DNA of 64,000 nt from Amoebophrya sp. A120 (Eukaryota > Sar > Dinophyceae > Syndiniales > Amoebophryaceae). The position numbers and the translations under genes are program-made. The notes beneath the pieces are model-generated. The model was not told the DNA's origin. It ran no database searches and saw only the letters and a program-made list of their open reading frames with translations. Every line of letters begins with the position of its first letter. Position 1 is the first letter of the stretch. Shown here one piece after another: positions 55,601 through 64,000 of this stretch. The DNA lies in NCBI GenBank assembly GCA_905178155.1, contig CAJINV010000018.1, positions 1,399,776 through 1,463,775 on the forward strand. Reading direction: 5' to 3'.

Positions 55601-56825
55601 AGCGCAGGGCAATGCTACAGGTGCGAAGAGCGAAAAGAACACTTCTAGCAGCAAAAACTCGACGTCCGGTAAAAAAAATGAAAATACTAGCAGCAGTTCC
55701 TACCTCTACTACCAGCGGACTGCGACAGTGTCCTCTGTCTCTGCGATGACGACGCCACGACCACCTTTCTCAACCAGCACCACACCGCGACAGACTGCAG
55801 ATGGGGGCGTTCTTTCAACCAGCGATACACCACGAACCAAGAACATGATGACTGCAGAGGAAACGAATCATGTTTCACCTGCACCAGAACAAGAGATTCC
55901 GCACGAGCAGGAAGGTTCATCTCTAGTACAAGCATCCCCAATTACATCCGAGAGAAGTACTACAAATAAACCGCGACAAGATCACCGGCCCTTGCCTATC
56001 GACCTGGTGAATCACGGAGTTTTGAAGTCGGAAAAGAACAACGTCGGTAGGAAAAATTTCCCCGGAGTGGAAGTGCCACTGCCACCAAAAGCAGCTCCAG
56101 GAGGTCGAGCTGCGCCGAACAGGAGCAATGTGCAGCAGCAGCAACAGCAGCAGCAGCAAGGGACCACGACTCACCTTCACGAGGACCACCACGAGCAGCT
56201 TTTGCACTCGGAATCTTCTGGAAACGAAGCCACGAGGGAGAAGATTATTCACCTGGACCATCACCTGAATAGCGACCCGGAAGAGCAGGAGGTCCATCTG
56301 GACAGTCATATCGATAGCGACGAGCATGGTCACTTGCGCGTTCTTCGTCGTGCTGCAACGAACAAAAACCGCGAGGATCACCCGGAAGTCGTGCACTTGG
56401 ATCAGCACATCGACAGTGACGAACACCAGTATCTCCGCGTTGGAGGCGGTGATGTCGGTGTGAAGAAAAGTAACTCGAAGGGCGTGGCTTTGGCTAAGCC
56501 TAAGACTTCGCCTCCTTCGCCGTCATCGAGTCGTCCCAACAACAAGGTTGGTGGTAACAAAGAACTGGCTGGCAGATTGCAGGGGTTCGCGGCCGCAAGT
56601 AGTACAGCCGCAGGCAGTTCTGCTAAAAACAGGAACAGGAACGAGGCCGCAACTGCTGCGTCAGTAGGTGCACAAGGAGTTTTGACAGAACCCCCACTTC
56701 TAGGGGCTGGTGGCGGTGGCAACTACAGTAAGGCCAGCGCACCCGCTGCAGAACAGGGGCCAAGAAGCGCGGCGTTTGGCCAAGAAGGGTCGCAAGGCTC
56801 GAGCGTGGAAACGCTGGAAGAGTGA
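43698..56825 (+). CDS. OSCA/CSC1/TMEM63-like membrane channel, giant
   Basis: About 2,928 residues after splicing. A hydrophobic N-terminus (residues 30-50) precedes about 700 disordered, Ser/Thr/Asp-rich residues with a cysteine cluster (CDSCEVKGCVKC near 45,910). Then follow three transmembrane segments (near 46,035, 46,255, 46,800), a long cytosolic loop with an RRM-like strand (SGTVFVVCHSEKDRWKLVQA at 48,947), and a block of further membrane segments. The block includes WVAILTASILVYVYGVFMPY, the FEIFFNVFALVFTVLLQYYF helix, and DVEAFFEPTECSIPQDYAQN followed by membrane helices. This order (three helices, RRM-like loop, many-helix pore region) is that of OSCA/CSC1 (DUF221) mechanosensitive cation channels. 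The C-terminal third is disordered with Gln runs and acidic His repeats. Exons: 43698-46947, 47218-~47278, ~47510-48217, 48503-48564, 48821-49261, 49540-49620, 49854-49943, 50216-50405, 50667-50717, 50949-51055, 51340-51405, 51628-51933, 52909-53284, 53570-55309, 55567-56825. One intron (49621-49853) is GT-AG; the others are introners. Family assignment is from motif order and topology. Confidence 0.68.
46948..47212 (+). mobile_element. Introner in channel gene, family A
   Basis: 265 bp, TATGCATGGCAAATATGTCTGG to CAGACATGTTTGCATTTGATA, perfect repeat GACCG. Excision joins DRFAIRMT to GFTPEITDPSEIQKW. Confidence 0.93.
47283..47503. mobile_element. Introner-like element in channel gene, family J
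   Basis: TIR arms TTACAATCTCAAACGTTGCA and TTGTAAAACGTTTGAGATAG, with interior GCATGACGAAC, CTTGTCATGCGC and TTGCATGACAGATT motifs. Flanks ATGTT and ACGTT are a plausible direct repeat, but simple excision leaves a stop in frame. The true splice points probably lie a few bases outside, for example near CTCAG and TTCATAG. Confidence 0.6.
48218..48497. mobile_element. Introner in channel gene, family B
   Basis: 280 bp, TATCCTGGGTAAAAAAGTCT to GGGGACGTTTTTGCTCAGGATA, perfect repeat GGGAA. Excision joins INDRQG to TTAASGKRRPLRG. Confidence 0.92.
48565..48815. mobile_element. Introner in channel gene, family A
   Basis: 251 bp, TATCAAGTGCAAATATGTCTGG to CAGACATATTTGCAATGCATA, repeat CGTAC. It is separated from the previous element by a 67-base stretch (62 coding bases after splicing). 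Excision gives FTSTYETEDSEVPPEQ. Confidence 0.93.
49262..49534. mobile_element. Introner in channel gene, family A, diverged TIR
   Basis: 273 bp. The right arm carries an extra AAGTACTT. Flanks GGGTT and CCGTT match at only three of five positions, but the spliced frame ESFFVWVAILTASILV is continuous through a membrane helix. Confidence 0.85.
49944..50210 (+). mobile_element. Introner in channel gene, family A
   Basis: 267 bp, TATGCATTGCAAATATGTTG to CACATTTACACTCGATA, repeat CTTAC. Excision joins PGYIMSVAY to GGMLILVQAMST. Confidence 0.93.
50406..50661. mobile_element. Introner in channel gene, family A
   Basis: 256 bp, TATCAAGTACAAATATGTCTGG to CAGACATATTTGCATTTGATA, repeat ACCCT. Excision joins ELTPTP to WLVDHMAPLSFLHEWW. 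Confidence 0.93.
50718..50943. mobile_element. Introner in channel gene, family E
   Basis: 226 bp, TATGAGAGTGCACAGCTCCC to AATTATGCACTGTCATA, perfect repeat GCAGA. Excision joins HEWWQ to SYDMEMVRLIYEITF. This copy fixes the boundaries of the more degenerate ROD copy at 26335. Confidence 0.92.
51056..51334 (-). mobile_element. Introner in channel gene, family B, inverted orientation
   Basis: 279 bp, TATCCTGAGTAAAAACGTACC to GGGGACGTTTTTACTCAGGATA, repeat TCGGC. The interior is the reverse complement of the 11892 and 21305 copies. Excision joins YDCVFYLG to RFVTRLFSTKTW. Confidence 0.93.
51406..51622. mobile_element. Introner in channel gene, family E
   Basis: 217 bp, TATGACCGTGCACAACTCCC to GGGAGTAATGCACTGTTATA. 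Flanks TCGAC and TCGAG differ at the last base, which decides Asp or Glu in the spliced DVEAFF(D/E)PTECSIPQ. Confidence 0.92.
51934..52903. mobile_element. Introner in channel gene, family C, enlarged by a nested insert
   Basis: 970 bp. Ends TATCCTGTGCAAAAGTATCG and TAGTGCGATGCTTTTGCATTTCATA; perfect repeat GGTTG. Excision joins RRNGRSRL to CYDAKIDTEHGSRDN. The first 135 bases and last 30 bases make a normal family C element. The middle (about 52,070-52,876) is GC-rich foreign sequence built of GAGGTCGACAGAGG-type and CTCGCGCCACCCT-type repeats. Confidence 0.9.
53285..53564. mobile_element. Introner in channel gene, family B
   Basis: 280 bp, TATCCTGTGTAAAAACGTCC to GGGGACGTTTTTACTTGGGATA. 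Flanks GGCAA and GGCGA. Excision joins LQKNLTA to KKSSKENTVSTPF. Confidence 0.92.
55310..55561 (-). mobile_element. Introner in channel gene, family A (subtype 2), inverted
   Basis: 252 bp, repeat CCAAG on both sides. Reverse complement of the ROD copies at 23986 and 27950 over the whole interior. Excision joins EEEQDPDQ to GSSGDRLHQTPQ. Confidence 0.94.
56245..56445 (+). repeat. Coding repeat HLDxHIDSDEH in the channel tail
   Basis: Three degenerate copies in the C-terminal tail: IIHLDHHLNSDPEE, VHLDSHIDSDEHGHLRV and VHLDQHIDSDEHQYLRV. They alternate His and Asp/Glu and may bind metal; this is inference from composition. Confidence 0.7.
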
Positions 56826-57200
56826 AAATAGAGCTGCAAGAACTTTGTAGTTTCCAAGAACTGCTGGCAACACTCGTCTATTGAACTTGTTTCAAAATCA
56901 AACACACTATGCTTGTGTTTCTTGTTTTTCCACTTGCTATGGAACTGTAGGATTGACATCCATTCTCAAGAACAACTCAACAAAATGAAAGATAAAGATG
57001 ACCGCTGCCGCGAACAGATGTAGAAGTTGCGGGTACTGTAGAATCGTTCTAGTACTCGTGTACGAGGACCACGGAGTAGCATCGTCGAAGCAGCGGCTGC
57101 CTCATTTCGTTGCCCTGTTCTCAAGTCACAAAGCAAAAAATCTCGCGGTTCTGGATCTCTTTTTTAAAGCATGATCACCAAAAAGTAGAAAAAGCTGTGG
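56826..57200. other. Intergenic or 5' part of the next gene
   Basis: No complete gene. A frame from 57,110 to 57,243 (KAVDELFCCGAARDPDRK before a GT) may be an upstream exon of the following gene. Confidence 0.35.
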
Positions 57201-59517
57201 ATGAATTGTTTTGCTGCGGCGCAGCACGAGATCCTGATCGAAAGGTTCGCTCGATCGCGGTGTTTCTGTTTCCTTTCCTGGTGCTGTTTGTGCTTTTTTC
57301 GGTTCTGCCTTTTCTGGTTCCGGTACCTACCTAACAAAGTGCATTCAAGTAAGTACTTTATTCACTTTTCCGAGGACTTGATACCGTCTCACAGAAGGTG
57401 TTTATCTTCTGGAAGACTTCGGCATCAGCATCAGGCTCAAGAGCCACTGCTTTACTGCGACATGATGCGAAATAAAGAACAAACTTTGCGCGCTGCAACA
57501 AGCGTGTGGCTGTGGTTGACACCCCGACACTTCTTACCGCCGCACGAAATATTTGAACCAGGTGCAGGAGGTCTCAATGCCGTCGCTGCGTACCGAGGGG
57601 CAGATGTGCGGTCGATGGACGTCACAGGAGATGAAGAAGTAGACTACGAAGCGCAACAAGGGCAAGACCCGTGGCTCGAAGAGGACCAAGCGCGCGAGCA
57701 CTCACAAGCCGCAAGAAAGGCTGCAGGGCGTGAAGACGATAAAAGCCACACTGGTACTAGCGCCCCCCTTGATCAACAGCAGCACAAAAACGAGGAATTA
57801 TTCGGCGAAGTTTCCGGGGAGCTGCGTCAAGCACTGCTCAGACGCAGGGTCAGGGCGGATTCGACAAACCCGGAAGTAGAGTGTCCTGTAACTACTGGCA
57901 CACGACGACCAGGAGATAGCACAACGGACGGCGCAGCTGTCGATGAATCTTCAACAGCATTTTCCTCCTGTAACAAGAAGACCTCCTACTTTTGCTCGTC
58001 CCCATCTGATGTACAACTCCTAGCTACGCCAACTGCATCCGGCGACGACGAAGCACACCATCGTCAGCTCCGCCTCCAGAACTACCCGCACCAAGACGAA
58101 ATCACGCCGGAACTACAACTCCGTTTACAAAAACAGCTGGACCGGGCAAGAACTCTAGGACCCCAAACGGGGACGCACAACTGTCTCGCAAAACTGTACG
58201 ACAAAGACGAGATCGTGCAGGGTGACCGGCCCAGTGCCAAGGTGGTACTCGGGGAGGAAGCGTCTTCGGAATTGAAGCAGAAATTAAACGCGCGGAAAGC
58301 GGTGATGGGAGAATTGTTGTCGAATATTAAGGGGACTAAGGATAGAAATGATGGTGTAGAAGTTGTAGCAAGTGCACGCAGCTGCAAAGAGGAAGAGCAA
58401 CACAAGGAGGTAGAAGACTCAGAAATGGTCGAGCAAGATAGAAATTCTCGTGCTGTTGAAGATCATACAACTTTTTCTCCGCCAGCTCGTCTTCACTTTT
58501 CGCTTACACAAGAAGAAGCACGGGCGGAAATCATGGAAAAACACACAACTTCTGTTGGTCCACATACGTCGGCGCTTTCTACTTCTTCTCTTTCATCGAA
58601 GAAACCTCCAGTAGCAGCAGTTTCTCCAACAGCACCGTCTTGTTCTACCGACGTACGGTCGTTGGCTTTGCTGTCCAGAGATGATTCTACTCGTAGTAAT
58701 CGACTGCATAAAAACTACTCAGGGAAAGAAACCAGCTCGTCAGAAACGACCACGACGGGGCTTGTTCTCCCGAGTGGGAGAACGAAGGGCCGCTCGGTTT
58801 CCTTTCAAATTCAAACCGTTGAAGATGCGAAGAAAAGCAGCTCGTCTACTAGTACTCCTGCTGCACGAGAACTTGTAAGCGCGGAGCATCTGGCCCCTTC
58901 TTCACCCTCCACTTCGGATATTAAAGGTAGCGCAAGAACCAGCAGTCCAACGAACGCCGTTGCATTTTCGCCTGACGGTTCCGGTTGCTACCACCTCGTT
59001 GACCCTGGGTATGTGGAAAACGTGAAACGGCAGATGCACGATTTGGAATCCGCGGGCGAACCCTGGACGGAATTGATGAATCTGTTGACGTATCCTGTGC
59101 AAAAGTATCGTATTCGTATAAATGCAAGTCTTGCATTACAAATTTTTTTCTCAAGGTAAATCCGCATTACAAATTTTAATTCTCATGCTGAGGGAATTTG
59201 TCATGCATTTATACGAGTGCGATACTTTTGCAGTCCATATTCCGGCTTTCAAACAGGCGGAGCAATTGCGGAAGATAAAGGAGTTCGCGACGATTCCGGA
59301 AGAGCACAAAAAGCTGCAATTTCTCTACATCGTGCACCGGGAGCGGTTTTCGGATCTGCGGCTTCAGTTTTTAGACGAAGAGATGGAGAAATTGATCGAA
59401 AAATGCGTCAAGGGCGAAGAGCAGACAGCTGGTGGTTCACGCGCAGTAGACAAGCGAAGACTACAGTTACAAGACGAGGAGCACATGATCCTCGGGAAGG
59501 ATAGAGAAAAAAAGTGA
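57201..59517 (+). CDS. Unidentified disordered protein with coiled C-terminus
   Basis: An open frame runs from 57201 to an introner at 59091 and, after its removal, to the TGA at 59515-59517. The true start is uncertain: the ATG at 57201 gives an odd Cys/Phe-rich hydrophobic stretch that may be intron, while ATGs at 57459-57464 precede RNKEQTLRAATSVWLWLTPR. The middle is disordered and charged, with Ser/Thr runs and two related segments (LFGEVSGELRQALLRRRVRA and LGEEASSELKQKLNARKAV, 57,800 and 58,250) that look like an RPEL-like or short helical duplication. The C-terminus (EQLRKIKEFATIPEEHKKLQ onward) is helical and charged. Spliced length is at least about 630 residues. Family not recognised. 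Confidence 0.55.
59091..59239. mobile_element. Introner, family C, in the unidentified gene
   Basis: 149 bp, TATCCTGTGCAAAAGTATCG to CGATACTTTTGCAGTCCATA. Flanks TGACG and TTCCG match at three of five. Excision of element plus five bases joins WTELMNLLT to AFKQAEQLRKIKEF in frame. Confidence 0.88.
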
Positions 59518-60478
59518 TCTTTTCTACTTTCTCAAAAGAGAAAGAGTTCATGATGTTGTCCGAGTTCGCATTCGCTTTCTGACGAGGACCTACTTTTCCG
59601 GCTCTTCCTTGTGTTGCAGACATATCATATTAGACGTGCGTTAATCGGATAGACCGATGACTCGATGATTTTTGGTTTTTTGGAAAATTGTCGCAGCGCG
59701 TACCGGTGGTCTTTTTGTGCACGACGCCTGACGTGTGCTTTCCACACTGACTTTGATACAGCGTTAAGGAAAGCATCTTCAAAAAAAGACGCAAGCGCAT
59801 GCGTTCAATGTGAGATCAAATTCAAAAAGCCACGAGTTTGTTGTTCTTATCGTAGAATAGACTGGAGCTAAGAAAGAAGTTTTTGCTCCTGTAATGGCAG
59901 CCTTCAACATCGGTCACGAATGTCGTCCGCGCACTCGCTGCTGTGTATCCAAGTATAAAACCCATAAAGAAAAAGTCGCATTTGCATTTCAGCACTAGTG
60001 CCAGCGCTACACTACGACTCCTGCTCGGTGGGGAAATAAAAGGAAAAAGAAAGTCACTAAAGTAAGCATACTTTTCCGAAACGAAAGGAAGCTCGTATGG
60101 TTCTTTTGGGTTAACACTCGACTAGTCGTGCAATTCATTAGTTGTATCAACGTGCAGGAAACTGAGCAGACAAAGCAGACGAAAGCGCAACATCGTACAA
60201 CAGGAGAGCAGGGCGTCGAAGTTTTTAGCAATTCATCGTTCATCTCAGTAGACATAGAGATAGAGCCTAAACAAGAAAGCCGTATCTTCAAGAGTCTTTT
60301 CCGGGCAAAAAAACTGATGCAGGTCTACAACTCGTCAAGGTCAAACTCCCAGTGAGAACACGACAGTATTGTTGTTTACAAATAAACGCTTAGGTGGACG
60401 ACTCCATTGTAATATTAAATCCCAAACGCCTTTTAGTTTTTTTTTCTGACCAGCAAGACCTCCCAAAAATCCACAAAC
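59518..60478. other. Intergenic, no feature recognised
   Basis: No gene or repeat could be supported. It includes the 3' flank of the preceding gene and the promoter side of the methyltransferase gene. No core promoter motif stands out. Confidence 0.4.
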
Positions 60479-61402
60479 ATGGCCGAAGAGGAGCAAGTGG
60501 AGGTGCCCGTGCCGGCTGCCCCGCTGGCCGAGGACGCGCTCCCTGTCCGCGAGGAGTTTCACTCGTCCCTGTTCACCGAGCTGAGCACTGCCGAGGCCAA
60601 GTTTCGCGCCGGCGTGGAGAAAAAGGCGGCAAAGGACGCGGAGAGCGAGGGGGGAGACGGGCTGCCGGTCGCGGAGTCCAACCTGGTGTACGGCGAGCTG
60701 GGGCTGAAAAACCTGTGCGAGGTGCTCAACTGCTGCAAGATATCCACAGTAAATTTCCCGTACACGTGCAAATGCAGTCTCTGCATGACAAAACTTGCCT
60801 TCAATCCTAGTCCAGCATGACAAGTTGGACTCTGCAAGGTAGCGCAATTTGTCATGCATTTTATTGTACATGTACAGGAAATTTACATTGCATACAAGAC
60901 CGTGGGGCGCGTCTTCCCCGAGACCTGCACCTTCGTGGACTGTGGCAGCGGGCTGGGCAAGCAGGTGCTGGGCGCGGCGGTGTTGGAGCCCAAATTCGCC
61001 AAAATCGTCGGTATCGAGCTGCTCGAGGCCTACGACAGCATGGCGCAGCAGGCCGTCGCGAAGTACACCGGCCTCGAGGAGCTTCCGGACGAGAGCATCA
61101 CGAAGGCGGCGGACGTGAGCTGTGTGAAGGGCAACTTTATCGACGAGGCCGCGGCGTTTTGCACTCCGGACAACCAGGTCCTCCTCGCCGCGCTGTCCCC
61201 GTGCTACTCGGAAGAAACGCTGACGGGTCTGTGTGAGGCCGCGAAGAACGCGCAGGTGGGGAGTCTGCTGGTAACCCTAACCCGGGCCGCGCCGGACATC
61301 ACGCTGTGGGAGCCGCTGCACATCGCCCCGCTCGAGTGCCCCTGGGGAATCGCCACAATGTTCGTGCAGGAAAAAATCGCCATGCCGCCGGCGGAGGAAT
61401 AA
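60479..61402 (+). CDS. SAM-dependent methyltransferase, DOT1-like
   Basis: Two exons (60479-60740 and 60900-61402) splice to exactly 255 codons (254 residues). The ATG follows ACAAACATGG and is the first in frame. The N-terminal 70 residues are acidic. Then NLVYGELGL resembles the YGE motif ahead of the DOT1 catalytic core. FVDCGSGLGKQVLGAAV is the glycine-rich SAM-binding motif I, IVGIELLEAYDSM provides the acidic residue that contacts the ribose, GNFIDEA is a motif II-like acidic turn, and LLAALSPCYSEETL is where DOT1 proteins carry a strand with NN or similar. DOT1 enzymes methylate histone H3 K79 in nucleosomes. Here the core is short and lacks obvious DNA-binding extensions, so the substrate could be another protein. 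A class I methyltransferase is firm; DOT1 kinship is inference. Confidence 0.7.
60741..60894. mobile_element. Introner in the methyltransferase gene, family H
   Basis: 154 bp, TATCCACAGTAAATTTCCCG to GGAAATTTACATTGCATA, perfect repeat CAAGA. Interior motifs GCATGACAAAACT and TTTGTCATGCATT. Excision joins EVLNCCK to TVGRVFPETCTFVDCG and gives a coding length divisible by three. Confidence 0.94.
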
Positions 61403-62100
61403 GTGTCGTCGCGTGGTGGACGAGGAGAAGACAGACCGAGTTGATGTGAAAGATCGTGCTGTCTGACGAAATACTTTTACCTCGAAAAGAATCAGAATCA
61501 GAAATTTTTCGCAAAATTTTTTCGAACCAAACTTCGCGCCGAAGTTGCAATAAACCATGAAAAAATGCATTTGTTTCGACGACGTTTCGATCTGTTGGCT
61601 CACTATTTTACGACTGCACTCAGTAACACTAGAAATACCTTATCCTGCTACCCCAACTCCTGTTTCAAATCAATGTCGCAACTAAAAATCTAAATAATCG
61701 CAAATTGACTACTGTTACAACTGTTACTCACTTACTACTACTACTAAATAAGTCGCACCAAAATATTAAAACCCAAGTTCCTGGGCTAGAATCTTGGGAC
61801 TACACTAAGTCGCAACTACTCGAGTGTCTGACGCAGGCCGCTAATAGCAAACGATAGCTGCAAGGCTCATGACACCAACATGACAACGGCACTCGGACGT
61901 CAAACAACTTGAGACACCTTTATATCATTCACGCAAACGTTTACCCCGATAGCGATACAGAAAGACTGTCGAAGCGACAGATGGGCTTATGGGAAGCTCG
62001 TCCAGGTCCATTGGATGGCATCGCGGATGGCTTGCACTTCTACGCTGAACACTATTCGAAGTTTGCACATTGATACGCAATACAATTCCGACATATCAAG
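61403..62100. other. 3' flank and intergenic DNA
   Basis: No gene is supported. The GC content falls along this stretch, with ACTACTACTACTAAATAAG-type simple sequence at about 61,730. Confidence 0.4.
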
Positions 62101-63960
62101 AAGAACAACTGAATATTCGAAGATTGGGATTCACGAATGATATTGCCATCTGATATTGATTCGAATTTTATTTTCTTCATCGTCTGAATCTGATTCAAAA
62201 TTGTTATATTTCATTCTCTCTCGATGGATCTATCTTGGATCTTTCATGCTCCAGAATTTTGATTTTTCCCCAAGACAAATTTGGATTTTCTGTTATTATT
62301 GGAGGGATATGAATTCAATGATTTCCCAATGATTTCCTGATATGGATGAAGAAATCGAAGAAAAAAAAAATGAGGAAAAAAAGAATCGATAATGGGATGA
62401 AATATCATCTCGATGGGTAGAAAAAAAAATTTTTCTGGAAAAAATGGTCATCGAGAATTCGGTAGGAGAAATAATCTATCGATGAATTCAGATTTGGGGG
62501 GGGGGGGAAAACAAGAAGTTTTTTTTCTGTCATTCGGTGATCATCTGAAATATCAATTTCCTGATTTTGGGAATAATTTTCATCAAATTTCTTCTTTCTG
62601 GAAACAAATATTTTGCATGTCATATCTTGACATTATAATTTCATCTGAATTCTCGAATTCAAATTCTTTCAAATTTTTCTTCCATGTAATTTCATAAAAA
62701 TAGGATGGGATTTATATGATTTCAATGACACTTCAACCAGAATAAAAATCGAATCGATCTATTCCGGAAGTGCAAAAAACTATTCGAAAACTGTGAAAAT
62801 TCTTTATCGATTTCGACGCCGGATTTGCAATCTAATCGACTATTTCTTGCATCACAAATCAACTATAAATCAGAAAAATCAAAACCAAAAACAGAAAAAA
62901 TCGATAATTATTTTCTGGAAATAAATCCTGTTTATTGATTCGATCCGTGGTTTCTCGTCGTGGGGGCTCGCGTTCGCGGGATTTCTGGTGCAAATCCTGG
63001 GAAACCGAGCTTCACCCACTGAAAAAGGGCACTTCGATAGATGAAAAAATGTCTACTTCTATTCCAAAACCATACGAAATCAATCCGAATCACGATGGGA
63101 CTACACAATCAATGGGGTAGACCGATTCGACCGGTGCATCCGGATTTTTAACCGCGATTCAGATAATCTAAAATCTATAAAATCGATTCTATTTCTATCT
63201 TCTATCCTGATTCCCGATCAGAATCTGGATTCGCTCGGGATTCGAAAGCAAACAAATGAAATTATCTAAAATCCACCTCTGATTCTCGATCAGGTTCCAC
63301 CCTGATTCGATGGGAAAAACTAAAGGGATAAAATCTATTCGGATTCCGAATCTTCGAAGGTGGTGATTAGCGCGCGCCAATCACCATCAATTTATTTGCT
63401 TCCGATTACTCCCCGAATTCCTCGATGGATTTCGATGAAGGAATAAATATATCTAGGATGATTCGATTCGGATTCCCATTGGGATTCTCGAAAATCAAAA
63501 TCAAATAAACCTAATCGATTCCGATTCTCGATGGGGACACCCTGACTCGATGATAAAAACTTCGATTCTGATTCGAATTCCGGACTTCTCGATGGGATTC
63601 ACGAGAAACAAATAAAAGAATAAATCTAATCTCTACCACTTCTGATCCGAATTCCGGATGGGATTCGATCACGAAATAAATCTACTCTATTCGACCATCG
63701 AATGAAAATCTAGATAATATCGATTCCGATTACGATTCGGATTTTCGATGGGATTCGATAAAAGGAAATAAACCTATTCTGATCCCGATTCGATTCTCCG
63801 ATGGGATTCGATTCGGAATAGAAATAGAAATCAATTCCCGATGGGATTCGATAAAAGGAAATAAATGGATTTTAGATAGGAGAAGAAAACAACTACTCGA
63901 CCAAAAATCGCATTACAGATTCGATATTTTTCTATGCTTGAGATCCGACCGAGGCTACAG
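62101..63960. repeat. AT-rich region of GATTC/GAATC pentamers
   Basis: GATTC, GAATC and GATTCGAT-like words recur irregularly on both strands, with longer partly repeated phrases such as CGATGGGATTCGATAAAAGG (63,747 and 63,837) and GATTCCGATTCTCGATGGG. There is no open frame of note. The composition is unlike the GC-rich genes to the left, suggesting a satellite-derived, heterochromatic or gene-desert segment. Confidence 0.7.
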
Positions 63961-64000
63961 ATGAACACAACTATTTTCGATAAAGAATAGAGTGCTTACA

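Overview
This is a eukaryotic nuclear window. It most closely resembles the genome of a syndinian (parasitic) dinoflagellate such as Amoebophrya; that placement is inference from gene style, not a database match. The evidence is large genes with ordinary short GT-AG introns mixed with a second intron class: 150-310 bp elements with terminal inverted repeats (TIRs), flanked by 5-bp direct repeats and lacking GT-AG ends. Invasive non-canonical 'introner' elements of this kind have been reported from Amoebophrya. Removing each element plus one copy of its flanking repeat restores the reading frame in almost every case tested here.

Layout. 1-843 holds the last exon of a gene cut by the left edge and three introner-like elements. 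About 1,070-15,180 is a segmental triplication with three paralogous single-exon type II membrane proteins (1824-3347, 8660-10033, 13107-14840) of glycosyltransferase-like appearance. Two of them carry a Gly-Pro-Asn tandem repeat in the stalk. Between and after them (3.4-18.2 kb) lie repeats, a reverse-transcriptase fragment, palindromic and minisatellite arrays, and a pseudogene piece of the next gene. 18361-34590 is one very large gene that I identify as KNTC1/Rough deal (ROD), a kinetochore checkpoint protein of the RZZ complex; it is split by 17 introners and a few ordinary introns. 35737-37454 is an unidentified gene with a secretory-looking N-terminus. 38535-42481 encodes DRC11/IQCA1, an axonemal AAA protein, with 11 exons joined only by GT-AG introns. 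43698-56825 is a second giant gene (about 2,930 codons) for an OSCA/CSC1/TMEM63-like membrane channel, with about 13 introners. About 57.2-59.5 kb is an unidentified disordered/coiled protein with one introner. 60479-61402 is a DOT1-like methyltransferase with one introner. From 61.4 kb to the end there are no convincing genes, and the sequence turns AT-rich and full of GATTC-like pentamers.

All convincing genes are on the + strand. The central result is the introner system. At least ten families, defined by different TIRs, share the same architecture and the same internal motif (GCATNACAAA and its complement). They occur in both orientations within coding genes, and one has an 'empty' paralogous site inside this window. 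Two copies are swollen to 0.9-1.0 kb by nested insertions. The elements are dense in ROD and the channel gene and absent from the neighbouring DRC11 gene.
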